Source: Belnapia moabensis DSM 16746
GTDB lineage: Bacteria; Pseudomonadota; Alphaproteobacteria; Acetobacterales; Acetobacteraceae
Length of the DNA stretch: 64,000 bases
NCBI RefSeq assembly: GCF_000745835.1
Contig: NZ_JQKB01000002.1
Location: 124,001-188,000, forward strand
Direction: 5' to 3'
Shown here: one piece after another, positions 9,169 to 18,573 of the stretch
How positions within the stretch are numbered: position 1 is the stretch's first letter
How the letters are laid out: each line of letters begins with the position of its first letter
The notes under the pieces: model-generated
What the model was told of the DNA's origin: nothing
Databases searched by the model: none
The model's input: only the letters and a program-made list of their open reading frames with translations
Position numbers and translations under genes: made by a program

Positions 9169-9651
9169 ATGGCGCTCTTCAACCTGACCGACCTCCGATC
9201 GGCCCTTCCCCGAGGGCAACGCCTGCTCGGGCTCGACCCGGGGAGCAAGCTGGTCGGCCTCGCCCTGTCCGATGCCTCGCTGCTGCTGGCCAGCCCCTAT
9301 GGCAGCCTGAAGCGGGGGAAGCTTGCCACCAATGCCGCGGAACTGCGGGCGATCGTTGCGAAGGAGGGGGTGGGCGGGCTGGTCGCCGGCCTGCCGCTCT
9401 CCATGGATGGCAGCTTCGGGCCGGCAGCGCAGGCGGCGAAGGACTGGGCCATGGCGGTGGCGGCAGCGGTCGGCCTGCCGGTCGCCATGTGGGACGAGCG
9501 GCTGTCGAGCGCGGCGGTGAACCGGATGATGGTCGAGGCCGATCTCAGCCGGGCGAAGCGGGCTGCGGCGGTGGATGCGGCGGCGGCCGCCTATATGCTG
9601 CAGGCGGCCTTGGATGCCAGCCGCCCCGCCGCTAGTGTCCCGCCGACCTGA
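9169..9651 (+). CDS. ruvX: RuvX/YqgF family RNase H-fold nuclease
   Basis: A 160-residue RNase H-fold protein of the YqgF family. Members were named as putative Holliday-junction resolvases and in E. coli are linked to 16S rRNA 5'-end processing. The first catalytic aspartate is D23 in [33 protein letters not shown] and the [14 protein letters not shown] box are the other family marks, and the last acidic residue is in [13 protein letters not shown]. It is divergent from gatC and 16 bases upstream of pyrB, so it probably opens the long plus-strand run. Confidence 0.92.
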   Translation: MALFNLTDLRSALPRGQRLLGLDPGSKLVGLALSDASLLLASPYGSLKRGKLATNAAELRAIVAKEGVGGLVAGLPLSMDGSFGPAAQAAKDWAMAVAAAVGLPVAMWDERLSSAAVNRMMVEADLSRAKRAAAVDAAAAAYMLQAALDASRPAASVPPT

Positions 9652-9667
9652 GAGCGGCGAGTCCTGG

Positions 9668-10618
9668 ATGTCCTTTTCCTTCCCCATCCTCCCCGATGGC
9701 CATCTCCTCGCCATCGAGGGGCTGGAGCCGCCGCATATCGGCGCCCTGCTCGACCTGGCCGAGAGCTATGCCCTGCTCAACCGCCAGGGGAAGACCCAGC
9801 GGGACCTGCTCAAGGGCAGGACCCTCATCAACCTCTTCTTCGAGGACAGCACCCGGACGCGCACCAGCTTCGAGCTGGCCGGCAAGCGGCTGGGTGCGGA
9901 TGTGATCAACATGTCCGTCTCCAACTCCTCGGTGAACAAGGGCGAGACGTTGATCGACACGGCAACCACGCTGAACGCCATGCATTGCGATCTGCTGGTG
10001 GTCCGCCATGCCCAGTCCGGGGCGCCTGCCCTGCTCTCGCAGAAGGTCTCGGCGAGCGTCATCAACGCGGGGGACGGCACCCATGAGCACCCGACCCAGG
10101 CGCTGCTGGATGCGCTCACCATCCGCCGCCGCAAGGGCAGGCTGGAGGGGCTGGTGGTCGCCATCTGCGGCGACGTGCTCCATAGCCGTGTCTCCCGCTC
10201 CAATATCCACCTGCTGACGGCGATGAATGCCCGCGTCCGCGTTATCGGCCCACCCACTCTCATACCCGCCGAGGCAGCGCGGCTTGGCGTCGAGGTCTTC
10301 CACGACATGAAGGCGGGCCTTGCTGGCGCCGATGTGGTCATGATGCTGCGCCTGCAGAAGGAGCGGATGACGGGCGGCCTCGTCCCCTCCTCGCGCGAGT
10401 TCTTCCGTTTCTTCGGCCTCGACCGGGAGAAGCTCGGCTGGGCAAAGCCGGATGCGATGGTGATGCATCCGGGGCCGATGAACCGCGGCATCGAGATCGA
10501 CAGCGCCATCGCCGACGACCCGGAGCGGAGCGTCATCGGCGAGCAGGTGGAGATGGGCGTCGCCTGCCGGATGGCGGTGCTGGATGTGCTGGCGCGGGAC
10601 CTTCGCCGCAATGCGTGA
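9668..10618 (+). CDS. pyrB: Aspartate carbamoyltransferase catalytic subunit
   Basis: A 316-residue aspartate transcarbamylase, which makes carbamoyl-aspartate from carbamoyl phosphate and aspartate in pyrimidine synthesis. The carbamoyl-phosphate site [13 protein letters not shown] is at about 57-69, the SSVNKGET lysine loop at about 87-94, and HPTQALLD from 141. The C-terminal half ends with the aspartate-side motif [16 protein letters not shown] 9668 is the first start giving a normal N-terminus. The next gene starts eight bases before its stop, in the arrangement known from Pseudomonas pyrB-pyrC', where the two products form one complex. Confidence 0.97.
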   Translation: MSFSFPILPDGHLLAIEGLEPPHIGALLDLAESYALLNRQGKTQRDLLKGRTLINLFFEDSTRTRTSFELAGKRLGADVINMSVSNSSVNKGETLIDTATTLNAMHCDLLVVRHAQSGAPALLSQKVSASVINAGDGTHEHPTQALLDALTIRRRKGRLEGLVVAICGDVLHSRVSRSNIHLLTAMNARVRVIGPPTLIPAEAARLGVEVFHDMKAGLAGADVVMMLRLQKERMTGGLVPSSREFFRFFGLDREKLGWAKPDAMVMHPGPMNRGIEIDSAIADDPERSVIGEQVEMGVACRMAVLDVLARDLRRNA

Positions 10619-11888
10619 CCTGTTGATCGCGGGCGCCCGCCTGCTCGACCCCGCGACCGGCCTCGACGCGCCGGGCGACCTCCTCGTCCGAGGCGGGCTG
10701 ATCCTCGACCACGGCCCCAACCTCTCCCGCCCCGAGGGCGCCGAGATCGTCGAGGCCCATGGCGCCTGCCTCGCCCCGGGCTTTGTCGATCTCCGCGCCG
10801 CCATCGGCGAGCCGGGGGCGGAGCACCGCGAAACCATCGCTTCCGCCGCAGCGGCTGCCGTTGCAGGGGGCATCACTACGCTTTGCGTCCTGCCGGATAC
10901 CGATCCGGCGCTGGACGACCCGGCCCTAGTGCAGTTCGTCCTCCGCCGCGGCGAAGCGACGGGCAGCATCACCCTCCTCCCCTATGCCGCCGCCACCAAG
11001 CGTTGCGAGGGTCGGGAAATCGCCGAATACGGGCTGCTGCTGGAGGCCGGTGCCGTCGCCCTCACGGACGGGCGGCGGGCAATAGGCCATGCGCGGACCA
11101 TGCGCCTCGCCCTCTCCTATGCTCGAGCCTTCGGACGGATGGTGGTGCAGCATCCGGAGGAGCCAGGCCTCGCCGCTGGCGGCGCCGCGACCGAGGGCGA
11201 GCTGGCGACGCGGCTCGGCCTGCCCGGCATCCCGGCGGCGGCCGAGGCGATGATGGTGCAGCGCGACATCGCCCTTTCGCGCCTCACCGGCGGGCATGTG
11301 CATTTCGCCCATGTCAGTACTCGTGCGGCGCTCGACCTGATCCGCGCCGCGAAGGCCGAAGGGCTCGCCGTCACCTGCGACACGGCACCGCCCTATTTCG
11401 ACCTGAACGAGACGGCGATCGGCGACTACCGCACCTATGCCAAGCTTTCCCCGCCGCTGCGGCCGGAGGCGGACCGACTGGCTGTGGTCGCGGCGATGCA
11501 GGACGGCACCGTCGACGCCATCGCCTCGGACCACCAGCCGCATGATGCCGACGACAAGCGCCTGCCCTTCGCCCAGGCCGAGGCAGGCGGCGCCGGCCTC
11601 GCCACGCTGCTCGGCGTCACCCTTGCCCGGGTCCATGGCGGGGACCTGCCGCTGCTCCAGGCGCTCGGACTGCTGACGGCGCGGCCGGCGGGGCTGCTCG
11701 GCTTGCCGATCGGGCGGCTGGCCAAGGGGGCGGCGGCCGACCTGGTGCTGTTCGAGCTCGATCGCGGCTGGCAGGTGAAGGCCGGCGCCTTGCCCGGCAA
11801 GGCACAGAACTCGCCCTTCGATGGACGGGCGCTGGAGGGTCGGGTAGTCGGCACTTGGAAGGCTGGCCGGAGGGTTTACAGCGCATGA
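10611..11888 (+). CDS. Dihydroorotase homologue lacking HxH (PyrC'/PyrX type)
   Basis: A 425-residue dihydroorotase-family protein, but probably not an active enzyme. Active dihydroorotases carry PGF-D-H-x-H-x-R-EPG; here the place reads [17 protein letters not shown] (about 57-71), so both metal-binding histidines are gone. Later positions are partly kept: QHPEEP, HFAHVST and IASDHQPH. In Pseudomonas an inactive homologue of this kind (PyrC') is needed to assemble and stabilise aspartate transcarbamylase. The eight-base overlap with pyrB supports that role here. A genuine dihydroorotase would then be encoded elsewhere. The ATG at 10611 was chosen from the overlap and the N-terminus [14 protein letters not shown]. 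Confidence 0.88.
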   Translation: MRDLLIAGARLLDPATGLDAPGDLLVRGGLILDHGPNLSRPEGAEIVEAHGACLAPGFVDLRAAIGEPGAEHRETIASAAAAAVAGGITTLCVLPDTDPALDDPALVQFVLRRGEATGSITLLPYAAATKRCEGREIAEYGLLLEAGAVALTDGRRAIGHARTMRLALSYARAFGRMVVQHPEEPGLAAGGAATEGELATRLGLPGIPAAAEAMMVQRDIALSRLTGGHVHFAHVSTRAALDLIRAAKAEGLAVTCDTAPPYFDLNETAIGDYRTYAKLSPPLRPEADRLAVVAAMQDGTVDAIASDHQPHDADDKRLPFAQAEAGGAGLATLLGVTLARVHGGDLPLLQALGLLTARPAGLLGLPIGRLAKGAAADLVLFELDRGWQVKAGALPGKAQNSPFDGRALEGRVVGTWKAGRRVYSA

Positions 11889-12466
11889 GCCTGCTGTTCG
11901 CCCTACTGCTCGGCTATCTGCTGGGCTCCGTGCCCTGGGGGCTGCTGCTGGTGCGCACCGCCGGCCTCGGTGACGTCCGCGCCATCGGCTCCGGCAGCAT
12001 CGGCGCGACCAATGTGCTGCGGACGGGCAACAAGTCGCTCGCCGCCGCGACCTTGGCGCTCGATATCGCCAAGGGGGCGCTTGCATTGTGGGTAGCAGGC
12101 AGCCTCTGGGGCGAGCAGGCGGGGCTGGCGGCCGGCTTCGGCGCCGTGCTGGGCCATGCCTTCCCGGCCTGGCTTGGCTTCAGGGGCGGCAAGAGCGTGG
12201 CGACGGGCGGCGGCGTGCTGCTGGCGGCGGCTTGGTGGCTTGGCCTCGGTGCGGCGCTGGTCTGGCTGGCGACGGCCTTTCTCACGCGCATCTCCTCGGC
12301 GAGCGCGCTCGTCGCCTGCGTCGCGGCGCCGGTGCTGGCGCTGGTGGCGGGGCGGCATGACCTGGCGCTCTTCAGCGCGGGGATCGCCCTGCTGGTCGTC
12401 ATCCGGCACCGGGCGAATATCGAGCGCCTGCTGGCGGGAACGGAGCCGCGGATCGGTCGTAAGTAA
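11885..12466 (+). CDS. plsY: Glycerol-3-phosphate acyltransferase PlsY
   Basis: A 193-residue inner-membrane acyltransferase. PlsY moves the acyl group from acyl-phosphate to glycerol-3-phosphate, the first step of phospholipid synthesis with this enzyme. The three PlsY signatures are visible: GSVPWGLLL near the N-terminus, then GSGSIGATNVLRTGNK (phosphate binding), and later GHAFPAWLGFRGGKSVATGGG. Five or so hydrophobic segments fit the multi-pass topology. The ATG overlaps the previous stop as ATGA, which argues for coupled translation with the pyrimidine genes. Confidence 0.95.
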   Translation: MSLLFALLLGYLLGSVPWGLLLVRTAGLGDVRAIGSGSIGATNVLRTGNKSLAAATLALDIAKGALALWVAGSLWGEQAGLAAGFGAVLGHAFPAWLGFRGGKSVATGGGVLLAAAWWLGLGAALVWLATAFLTRISSASALVACVAAPVLALVAGRHDLALFSAGIALLVVIRHRANIERLLAGTEPRIGRK

Positions 12467-12497
12467 GTCGAAACGAAAAACTGGACTTCGGCGGAAG

Positions 12498-12526
12498 GCC
12501 ATGGTTCCTGGCCGCTGAACCATGGC
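12498..12526 (+). other. Inverted repeat that encloses the dprA start codon
   Basis: CCATGGTTC (12499-12507) is perfectly complementary to GAACCATGG (12517-12525), with a nine-base loop; G12498 and C12526 extend the stem to ten pairs. The right arm contains the dprA ATG at 12522-12524. A purine tract GGAAGG (12493-12498) lies just before the left arm. The left arm also contains an in-frame ATG at 12501 opening a five-codon frame (M-V-P-G-R-stop) that ends four bases before the dprA ATG. The structure could limit dprA translation; this is inference. Confidence 0.6.
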
Positions 12527-13619
12527 TGTGCCGATGACCGCCGATACGCTCGACCGCCTTCGCCTTGCCCGCACCGAAGGGCTTGGGCCGCAGATCTTCC
12601 AACGCTTGCTCGACCGCTTCGGCACGGCCCGCAAGGCGCTTGAGGCCTTGCCGGAATTCAGCAAGGGCAAGCTTGTCCCGCCCCCCGCCAGCGTCGCGGA
12701 GCGGGAGATGGCGGCTGTTGCCAAGCTGGGCGGGCGATTCCTTTTTGTCGGCCTGCCCGGCTATCCGCCCTTGCTGGAGACGCTCTACGACCCGCCGCCG
12801 GCCATCGCCCTGCTCGGCAATGCGGCGGCGCTCGCGCCGCGCGCTGTGGCGATCGTCGGTGCCCGCAGCGCCTCCACCGCCGGCCGGCGGGTCGCCGACG
12901 CCCTCGCCGCGGATCTGGCCAAGGCCGGGCTCGTCATCGTCTCCGGCATGGCGCGCGGGATCGATGCCGCGGCCCATATCGGCGCGATGCGGGAAGGGCG
13001 GACGGTGGCCGTCGTCGCTACCGGGCTCGACCGTCCCTATCCAGCCGAACATGCGGCGCTGCAGGCGCGCATCGTCGCCGAGGGCGGAGCCGTGCTCGCC
13101 GAGGCGCCGCTCGGCACTGCGCCCCTTGCCCAGCACTTCCCGCGGCGGAACCGGATCGTCGCGGCGCTCGCCATGGGCGTCGTGGTGGTGGAGGCGGCGC
13201 AACGCTCGGGCAGCCTCATCACGGCGCGGCTCGGGCTGGAATTGGGGCGGGAACTCTTCGCCGTGCCCGGCAATCCGCTCGACCAGCGCTGCCGCGGCTC
13301 GAACGACCTCATCCGCCAGGGCGCCCATCTCACCGAATCGGCCGAGGACGTGCTGCCGAACCTGCCCGAGGCACCGCATGCCGAGCCCCTCTTCACCCCG
13401 CGCCCGGAGCTCAAGGCTCCGCCCGCCCAGGCTCTTCCGCCCGGGGAGGCAGGACAAGTCTTTGAATTGCTTGGCGCCGCTCCCATAGCGGTTGACGAGG
13501 TGGTGCGGCGCTGCCACCTGTCGCCCTCCGCGGTCCAGACGATCCTTCTCGAATTCGAATTGGCCGGGCGGGTAGAGATGTTGCCGGGCAACCGCGTGGC
13601 GCTCACCGGCCAGGCCTGA
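12522..13619 (+). CDS. dprA: DNA-processing protein DprA
   Basis: A 365-residue DprA/Smf protein, which binds incoming single-stranded DNA during natural transformation and loads RecA. An N-terminal helical domain (about 1-75) is followed by a Rossmann-like domain with VAIVGARSASTAGRR, IVSGMARGIDAAAH, TVAVVATGLDRPYPAEH and LVAEAPLG-type text (GGAVLAEAPLG), ending FAVPGNPLDQRCRGSNDLI. The C-terminal 60 residues form the winged-helix DprA_WH part (VDEVVRRCHLSPSAVQTILLE). The start at 12522 has no good ribosome-binding site and lies inside a hairpin; ATG 12534 is an alternative. The order plsY-dprA-topA-rnr is common in alphaproteobacteria. Confidence 0.94.
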   Translation: MAVPMTADTLDRLRLARTEGLGPQIFQRLLDRFGTARKALEALPEFSKGKLVPPPASVAEREMAAVAKLGGRFLFVGLPGYPPLLETLYDPPPAIALLGNAAALAPRAVAIVGARSASTAGRRVADALAADLAKAGLVIVSGMARGIDAAAHIGAMREGRTVAVVATGLDRPYPAEHAALQARIVAEGGAVLAEAPLGTAPLAQHFPRRNRIVAALAMGVVVVEAAQRSGSLITARLGLELGRELFAVPGNPLDQRCRGSNDLIRQGAHLTESAEDVLPNLPEAPHAEPLFTPRPELKAPPAQALPPGEAGQVFELLGAAPIAVDEVVRRCHLSPSAVQTILLEFELAGRVEMLPGNRVALTGQA

Positions 13620-13681
13620 CGGAAGGGCGCCGGGACCGGAACTTATGCACCCGGCCGCGAAGGCCAGGGGGACTGGAGTCC

Positions 13682-16456
13682 ATGACGGACGTCGTCGTTG
13701 TCGAATCGCCCGCCAAGGCCAAGACGATCAACAAGTACCTCGGGGGGGACTACAAGGTCCTCGCCAGCTTCGGCCATGTGCGCGACCTGCCGCCGAAGGA
13801 CGGCTCGGTCCGTCCCGACGAAGACTTCGCCATGGACTGGGAGGCGGAGGATCGTGGCGAACGCCAGGTCAACGAAATCGCCCGCGCCCTGAAGGGCGCC
13901 CGGCGCCTTTTCCTCGCCACCGACCCTGACCGCGAAGGCGAGGCAATCTCCTGGCACGTCCAGGACATGCTGGCGCGGAAGGGCGCGCTGAAAGGCGTCG
14001 AGGTCCGGCGCATCACCTTCAACGAGATCACCAAGCGCGCCATCCAGCACGCCATCGCCCATCCGCGCGACCTGGATGCGCCGCTGATCGACGCCTACCT
14101 CGCGCGCCGCGCGCTCGACTACCTGGTGGGTTTCACCCTCTCGCCGGTGCTTTGGCGGAAGCTGCCCGGCAGCCGCTCGGCCGGCCGCGTGCAATCCGTG
14201 GCGCTTCGCCTCATCTGCGAGCGCGAGGCGGAGATCGAGGCCTTCAAGGCCCGTGAGTACTGGACGGTCGAGGGTCGCTTCACGACGCCGCAGGGCGCGC
14301 CCTTCACCGCGCGGCTGACGCATCTCGACGGCAAGAAGCTCGACCAGTTCGACCTGCCGGACGAGGCAAGCGCCATGCGCGCCAAGGCTGCCGTCGAGGC
14401 GGGAACCTTCTCGGTCGTTTCGGTCGAGAAGCGCCGCGTCCGCCGCAACCCGCCCGCCCCCTTCACCACCTCGACCTTGCAGCAGGAAGCCAGCCGCAAG
14501 CTCGGCATGGGCGCGCAGCAGACGATGCGCACCGCCCAGCAGCTCTATGAGGGCGTCGACATCCAGGGCGAGACGGTCGGTCTCATCACCTATATGCGGA
14601 CCGATGGCGTGCAGATGGCGCGCGAGGCGATCGCCGCCATCCGCGACCATGTGAAGAGCGATTTCGGGCCCGATTACCTGCCCTCCGCACCGCGCGAATA
14701 CTCCTCCAAGGCGAAGAACGCCCAGGAGGCGCATGAGGCGATCCGCCCGACCGATGTGGGCAACACGCCGGAGCGCGTCTCCCGCTTCCTCGACGACCGG
14801 CAGCGCAAGCTCTACGAGCTGATCTGGAAGCGCGCCGTCGCCAGCCAGATGCAGTCGGCCGAGCTCGACCAGACCACGGTCGAGATCGCCGATGACAACC
14901 GCAGGACCGTGCTGCGCGCGACCGGCTCCGTCATCGCCTTCGACGGCTTCCTCAAGCTCTACCGCGAGGATGAGGACGACCGCGCCGCCGATGCCCGCGC
15001 CGGCCTTGTCACCGGCGCACACGAGGACGAGGAAAGCCGCACCCTGCCGCCGATGCGCGAGCGCGACCCGCTGAAGCGCGGCGAGGTCTCGGCGCTGCAG
15101 CACTTCACCCAGCCGCCGCCGCGTTTCTCCGAGGCGACGCTGGTGAAGAAGCTGGAGGAGCTCGGCATCGGCCGGCCCTCGACCTATGCGTCCATCCTGC
15201 AGACCTTGCAGGACCGGGACTATGTGAAGCTCGACAAGCGCCGCTTCTTCCCCGAGGACCGCGGGCGGCTCGTCACCACTTTCCTGGTCCATTTCTTCGA
15301 GCGCTATGTCGATACCGGCTTCACCGCCGGGCTCGAGGAGCAGCTCGACGACATCTCCGGCGGCAAGATCGATTGGCGCGCGGTGATGCGCGCCTTCTGG
15401 GACGATTTCCGCAAGGCGGTAGATGCCACCAAGGACCTGAAGATCAGCGACGTCATCGACACGCTGGACGAGGAGCTGGGGCCGCATTTCTTCCCCGAGC
15501 GCGGCGACGGCACCGACCCGCGCGTCTGCCCGGCCTGCTCCGGCGGCCGGCTGGGGCTGCGCCTCGGGCGAACGGGCGCCTTCATCGGCTGCTCGAACTA
15601 CCCGGAATGCCGCTACACGCGCCCTCTCATCGCCCCCGGCGCCGAGGGCGAGGGCTCGACCGGCCTGACCGAAGGCCCCCGCGAGCTCGGCACGGATCCG
15701 GCCACCGGCGAGAAGGTGACGGTCCGCCGTGGCCCCTATGGCGTCTATGTTCAGCTCGGCGAGGGCGGTACGGATGCCAAGGGCAAGCCGACCAAGCCCC
15801 GCCGCGCCAGCCTGACGCGTGACATGGACCCGGACACGCTCGACCTGGACCGGGCGCTGAAGCTGCTATCCTTGCCGCGCGTCGTCGGGCGAGACCCGGA
15901 GAGCGGAGAGGAGATCCAGGCCGGGCTCGGCCGCTTCGGCCCCTATATCAAGGTGGGTTCCATCTTCCAGTCGCTGGAGCCGGGGGATGATGTGCTCTCG
16001 CTTGGCATGAACCGGGCGATGGAGCTGCTCGCCAAGGCCCGTGCCAAGGTCCGCTTCGTCGGGCCGCATCCGAAGGACGGTTCCCCGGTCGAAATCCGCA
16101 AGGGTCGCTTCGGGCCCTATGCCCAGCATGGCAAGATGGTGGCCAACCTGCCGCGCAACCTCGTCATGGAGGATGCGACGCTGGAGGAGACCGTCGCCCT
16201 GCTGGCCGAGAAGGGCAAGGAGCTGGTGCCGAAGGGAAAGGGCGCCAAGGGCAAGGGCAAGGCGGCGAAGCCGGCCGCCAAGGCGGACGCGGCCAAGGCG
16301 AACGGTGCCGAGCCGGCGCCGGCCAAGCCCACCCCGCGCAAGGCGGCCGCCAAGCCCGCGGCGCGGAAGCCGGCCGCGGCGGCGGCTAAGAAGCCCGCTG
16401 CCAAGGCCAAGCCCGCCCCCAAGGCCCCGGCCCGGAAGCCGGCGGCCAAGGCCTGA
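13682..16456 (+). CDS. topA: DNA topoisomerase I
   Basis: A 924-residue type IA topoisomerase that relaxes negative supercoils. The TOPRIM domain starts VVVVESPAKAKTINKYLG, with the acidic DPDREGEAISWH motif near 80-92. The active-site tyrosine is Y304 in LITYMRTDGVQM. One four-cysteine zinc ribbon is at C616, C619, C637 and C643, followed by two or three zinc-free Topo_C repeats (GRFGPYIKVG, GRFGPYAQHG). The last 90 or so residues are a Lys/Ala/Pro-rich tail like histone H1, common in GC-rich alphaproteobacteria and presumed to bind DNA. GGAG lies just upstream of the ATG. Confidence 0.97.
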   Translation: MTDVVVVESPAKAKTINKYLGGDYKVLASFGHVRDLPPKDGSVRPDEDFAMDWEAEDRGERQVNEIARALKGARRLFLATDPDREGEAISWHVQDMLARKGALKGVEVRRITFNEITKRAIQHAIAHPRDLDAPLIDAYLARRALDYLVGFTLSPVLWRKLPGSRSAGRVQSVALRLICEREAEIEAFKAREYWTVEGRFTTPQGAPFTARLTHLDGKKLDQFDLPDEASAMRAKAAVEAGTFSVVSVEKRRVRRNPPAPFTTSTLQQEASRKLGMGAQQTMRTAQQLYEGVDIQGETVGLITYMRTDGVQMAREAIAAIRDHVKSDFGPDYLPSAPREYSSKAKNAQEAHEAIRPTDVGNTPERVSRFLDDRQRKLYELIWKRAVASQMQSAELDQTTVEIADDNRRTVLRATGSVIAFDGFLKLYREDEDDRAADARAGLVTGAHEDEESRTLPPMRERDPLKRGEVSALQHFTQPPPRFSEATLVKKLEELGIGRPSTYASILQTLQDRDYVKLDKRRFFPEDRGRLVTTFLVHFFERYVDTGFTAGLEEQLDDISGGKIDWRAVMRAFWDDFRKAVDATKDLKISDVIDTLDEELGPHFFPERGDGTDPRVCPACSGGRLGLRLGRTGAFIGCSNYPECRYTRPLIAPGAEGEGSTGLTEGPRELGTDPATGEKVTVRRGPYGVYVQLGEGGTDAKGKPTKPRRASLTRDMDPDTLDLDRALKLLSLPRVVGRDPESGEEIQAGLGRFGPYIKVGSIFQSLEPGDDVLSLGMNRAMELLAKARAKVRFVGPHPKDGSPVEIRKGRFGPYAQHGKMVANLPRNLVMEDATLEETVALLAEKGKELVPKGKGAKGKGKAAKPAAKADAAKANGAEPAPAKPTPRKAAAKPAARKPAAAAAKKPAAKAKPAPKAPARKPAAKA

Positions 16457-16458
16457 CG

Positions 16459-18573
16459 GTGGAGCGCCCCCCCCCCTCCAAGGAGGAGTTGCGCCGCTTC
16501 ATCGAGGCCGCGCCGGGCAAGGTCGGCAAGAGCGAGATCAGCCGGCATTTCGGCCTGACCTCCGACCAGCGCCCTGCGCTCCGCGCCCTGCTGAAGGACG
16601 TGCTGGCGGAGGGCGGCGTGATGCCGGCCGGCCGCCGGGGCCTCGCCGCGCCTGGCAGGTTGCCGGAGATGGCGGTGGTCGAAGTCTTCGGCACCGACCC
16701 GGATGGCGACCCGCTGGCCCGGCCACTCGGCTGGAAGGCCGAACAGGGTGCGATGCCGCTCGTCTACATGCGGCCAGAGCGCGCGGGCCAGCCGGCTTTG
16801 GCGCCGGGCGAACGGGTGCTGGCCCGGCTCAAGCCCGCCGGCCGCGGCCGCTACAATGGTACCACGGTGAGGCGCATCGGCAGCGCCCCGGCGCGGCTAC
16901 TCGGCATTTTCGAGGATGGCCGGATCAAGCCGGTCGACCGCCGCCACCGGGCGGAATGGGAGGTGCCGGCGGGCGAGGCGGGTGGCGCCCAGCCTGGCGA
17001 GCTGGTCCTCGCCGAGCCGCTGCCAGGCCGGCCGATGGGCCTCCGCCCGGCGCGGATCATCGAGCGGCTGGGGCGGATGGGCGAGCCGCGCTCGGTCTCG
17101 CTGCTCTGCATCCATGTCCACGGCATCCCGCATGCGATGCCCGATGCGGCGCTGGCCGAGGCCGCGGCTGCGCGCGCCGTCGCGCCGGAGGGTCGTGAGG
17201 ACCTCCGCGCCATTCCCCTCGTCACCATCGATGGCGAGGACGCGCGCGACTTCGACGATGCCGTCTGGGCCGAGCCTGTCGAAGGCGGTTGGCGCCTGCT
17301 CGTCGCCATCGCCGATGTGGCGCACTACGTCCGCCCCGGCAGCGCGCTCGACCGCGAGGCCTGGCTGCGCGGCAACAGCGTCTACTTCCCCGACCGCGTC
17401 GTGCCGATGCTGCCGGAGGCGCTCTCCAATGGCTGGTGCAGCCTGAAGCCGGGCGAGGATCGCGGCTGCCTTTTCGCCGAGATCACCATCGATGCCGCCG
17501 GCACCAAGACAACTCATCGCTTCGGGCGCGGCGTCATGCGGAGCGCCGCGCGCCTGACCTATGAGGGGTTCGAGGGCGGCGACGACCCGGCCGGGACCCG
17601 CGACGCCCTGCTCGGCGCCTATGCCGCGCTGCAGGCCGCCCGCGACCGCCGTGGCACGCTCGATCTCGACCTGCCGGAGCGGCGGGTCCGGCTGGACGAG
17701 GCTGGCCAAGTGCTCGCCGTCGAGCCACGCGCCCGCCTCGCCGCGCACCGGCTGATCGAGGAATTCATGATCGCGGCGAATGTCGCGGCGGCGGAGGAAC
17801 TGGAGCGGCTCGGCCAGCCTTGCATGTACCGCGTGCACGACCGGCCCTCGGACGAGAAGCTCGAGGGGCTGAGAACTTTCCTCGCCAGCTTCGACATCAC
17901 CCTGCCGCCGGGCGACCGGGTGCGCCCTGCGGATTTCGCTCTTGTGCTGGAGCGGGTGCGCGGCACGGCCGAGGAGCGGCTGGTCAACGAGACGCTACTG
18001 CGCGCCCAGTCCCAGGCCGCCTATGCACCGGACAATATCGGCCATTTCGGGCTCGCCCTGCCGCGCTATGCGCATTTCACTAGCCCGATCCGCCGCTACG
18101 CCGACCTCGCCGTCCACCGCGCATTGATTCGCGGCCTCCGCCTCGGCCCGGACGGGCTGACGGAGGAGGAGGCCAGCCGCTTCCCCGAAACCGGCGAGCA
18201 CATCACCGCCACCGAGCGTCGCGCCGCCGCCGCCGAGCGCGACGCGGTGGAGCGCTACCTTGCGGCTTATATGGCACATCGTATCGGGGACGTGTTTCCG
18301 GCGACCATTTCCGGGGTGACACGCTTCGGCCTGTTCGTCACCCTGGAGGCGATTGGCGCGGCGGGAATTGTCCCCCTCGCGTCCCTGCCGGACGATCGAT
18401 GGTTGCAGGATTTGCCGCGGCACGCCCTGGCGGGCCAGAGGACCGGGCTGCGCTTTGCCTTGGGGCAGGCGGTCGAGGTTCGTCTGGGCGAGGCCGTGCC
18501 GCGCACCGGTGGGTTGGTCTTCCACCTGATGCAGGGCATGCCTGCCAAGCCCCGCGGCGCGCGGCGGCGCTGA
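16459..18573 (+). CDS. rnr: Ribonuclease R
   Basis: A 704-residue RNB-family 3'-5' exoribonuclease that degrades structured RNA. The N-terminal 60 residues look like a winged-helix RNA-binding part (KSEISRHFGLTSDQRPALRALL). Cold-shock-like domains follow. The RNB catalytic core has TIDGEDARDFDDAVWAE at about 255-271, whose aspartates bind magnesium, then VAHYVRPGSALDREA and SVYFPDRVVPMLPEALSNGWCSLKP. An S1 domain (FPATISGVTRFGLFVTL) closes the protein; the long basic tail of E. coli RNase R is missing. The GTG at 16459 lies two bases after the topA stop, so the two genes are co-transcribed. Confidence 0.94.
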   Translation: MERPPPSKEELRRFIEAAPGKVGKSEISRHFGLTSDQRPALRALLKDVLAEGGVMPAGRRGLAAPGRLPEMAVVEVFGTDPDGDPLARPLGWKAEQGAMPLVYMRPERAGQPALAPGERVLARLKPAGRGRYNGTTVRRIGSAPARLLGIFEDGRIKPVDRRHRAEWEVPAGEAGGAQPGELVLAEPLPGRPMGLRPARIIERLGRMGEPRSVSLLCIHVHGIPHAMPDAALAEAAAARAVAPEGREDLRAIPLVTIDGEDARDFDDAVWAEPVEGGWRLLVAIADVAHYVRPGSALDREAWLRGNSVYFPDRVVPMLPEALSNGWCSLKPGEDRGCLFAEITIDAAGTKTTHRFGRGVMRSAARLTYEGFEGGDDPAGTRDALLGAYAALQAARDRRGTLDLDLPERRVRLDEAGQVLAVEPRARLAAHRLIEEFMIAANVAAAEELERLGQPCMYRVHDRPSDEKLEGLRTFLASFDITLPPGDRVRPADFALVLERVRGTAEERLVNETLLRAQSQAAYAPDNIGHFGLALPRYAHFTSPIRRYADLAVHRALIRGLRLGPDGLTEEEASRFPETGEHITATERRAAAAERDAVERYLAAYMAHRIGDVFPATISGVTRFGLFVTLEAIGAAGIVPLASLPDDRWLQDLPRHALAGQRTGLRFALGQAVEVRLGEAVPRTGGLVFHLMQGMPAKPRGARRR

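Noticed and set aside
13643-15487. Long open frame antisense to topA
   Set aside because: GC-rich genomes give long antisense frames by codon bias. The topA frame has full family motifs, and the antisense text is low-complexity Arg/Gly/Ala/Val.
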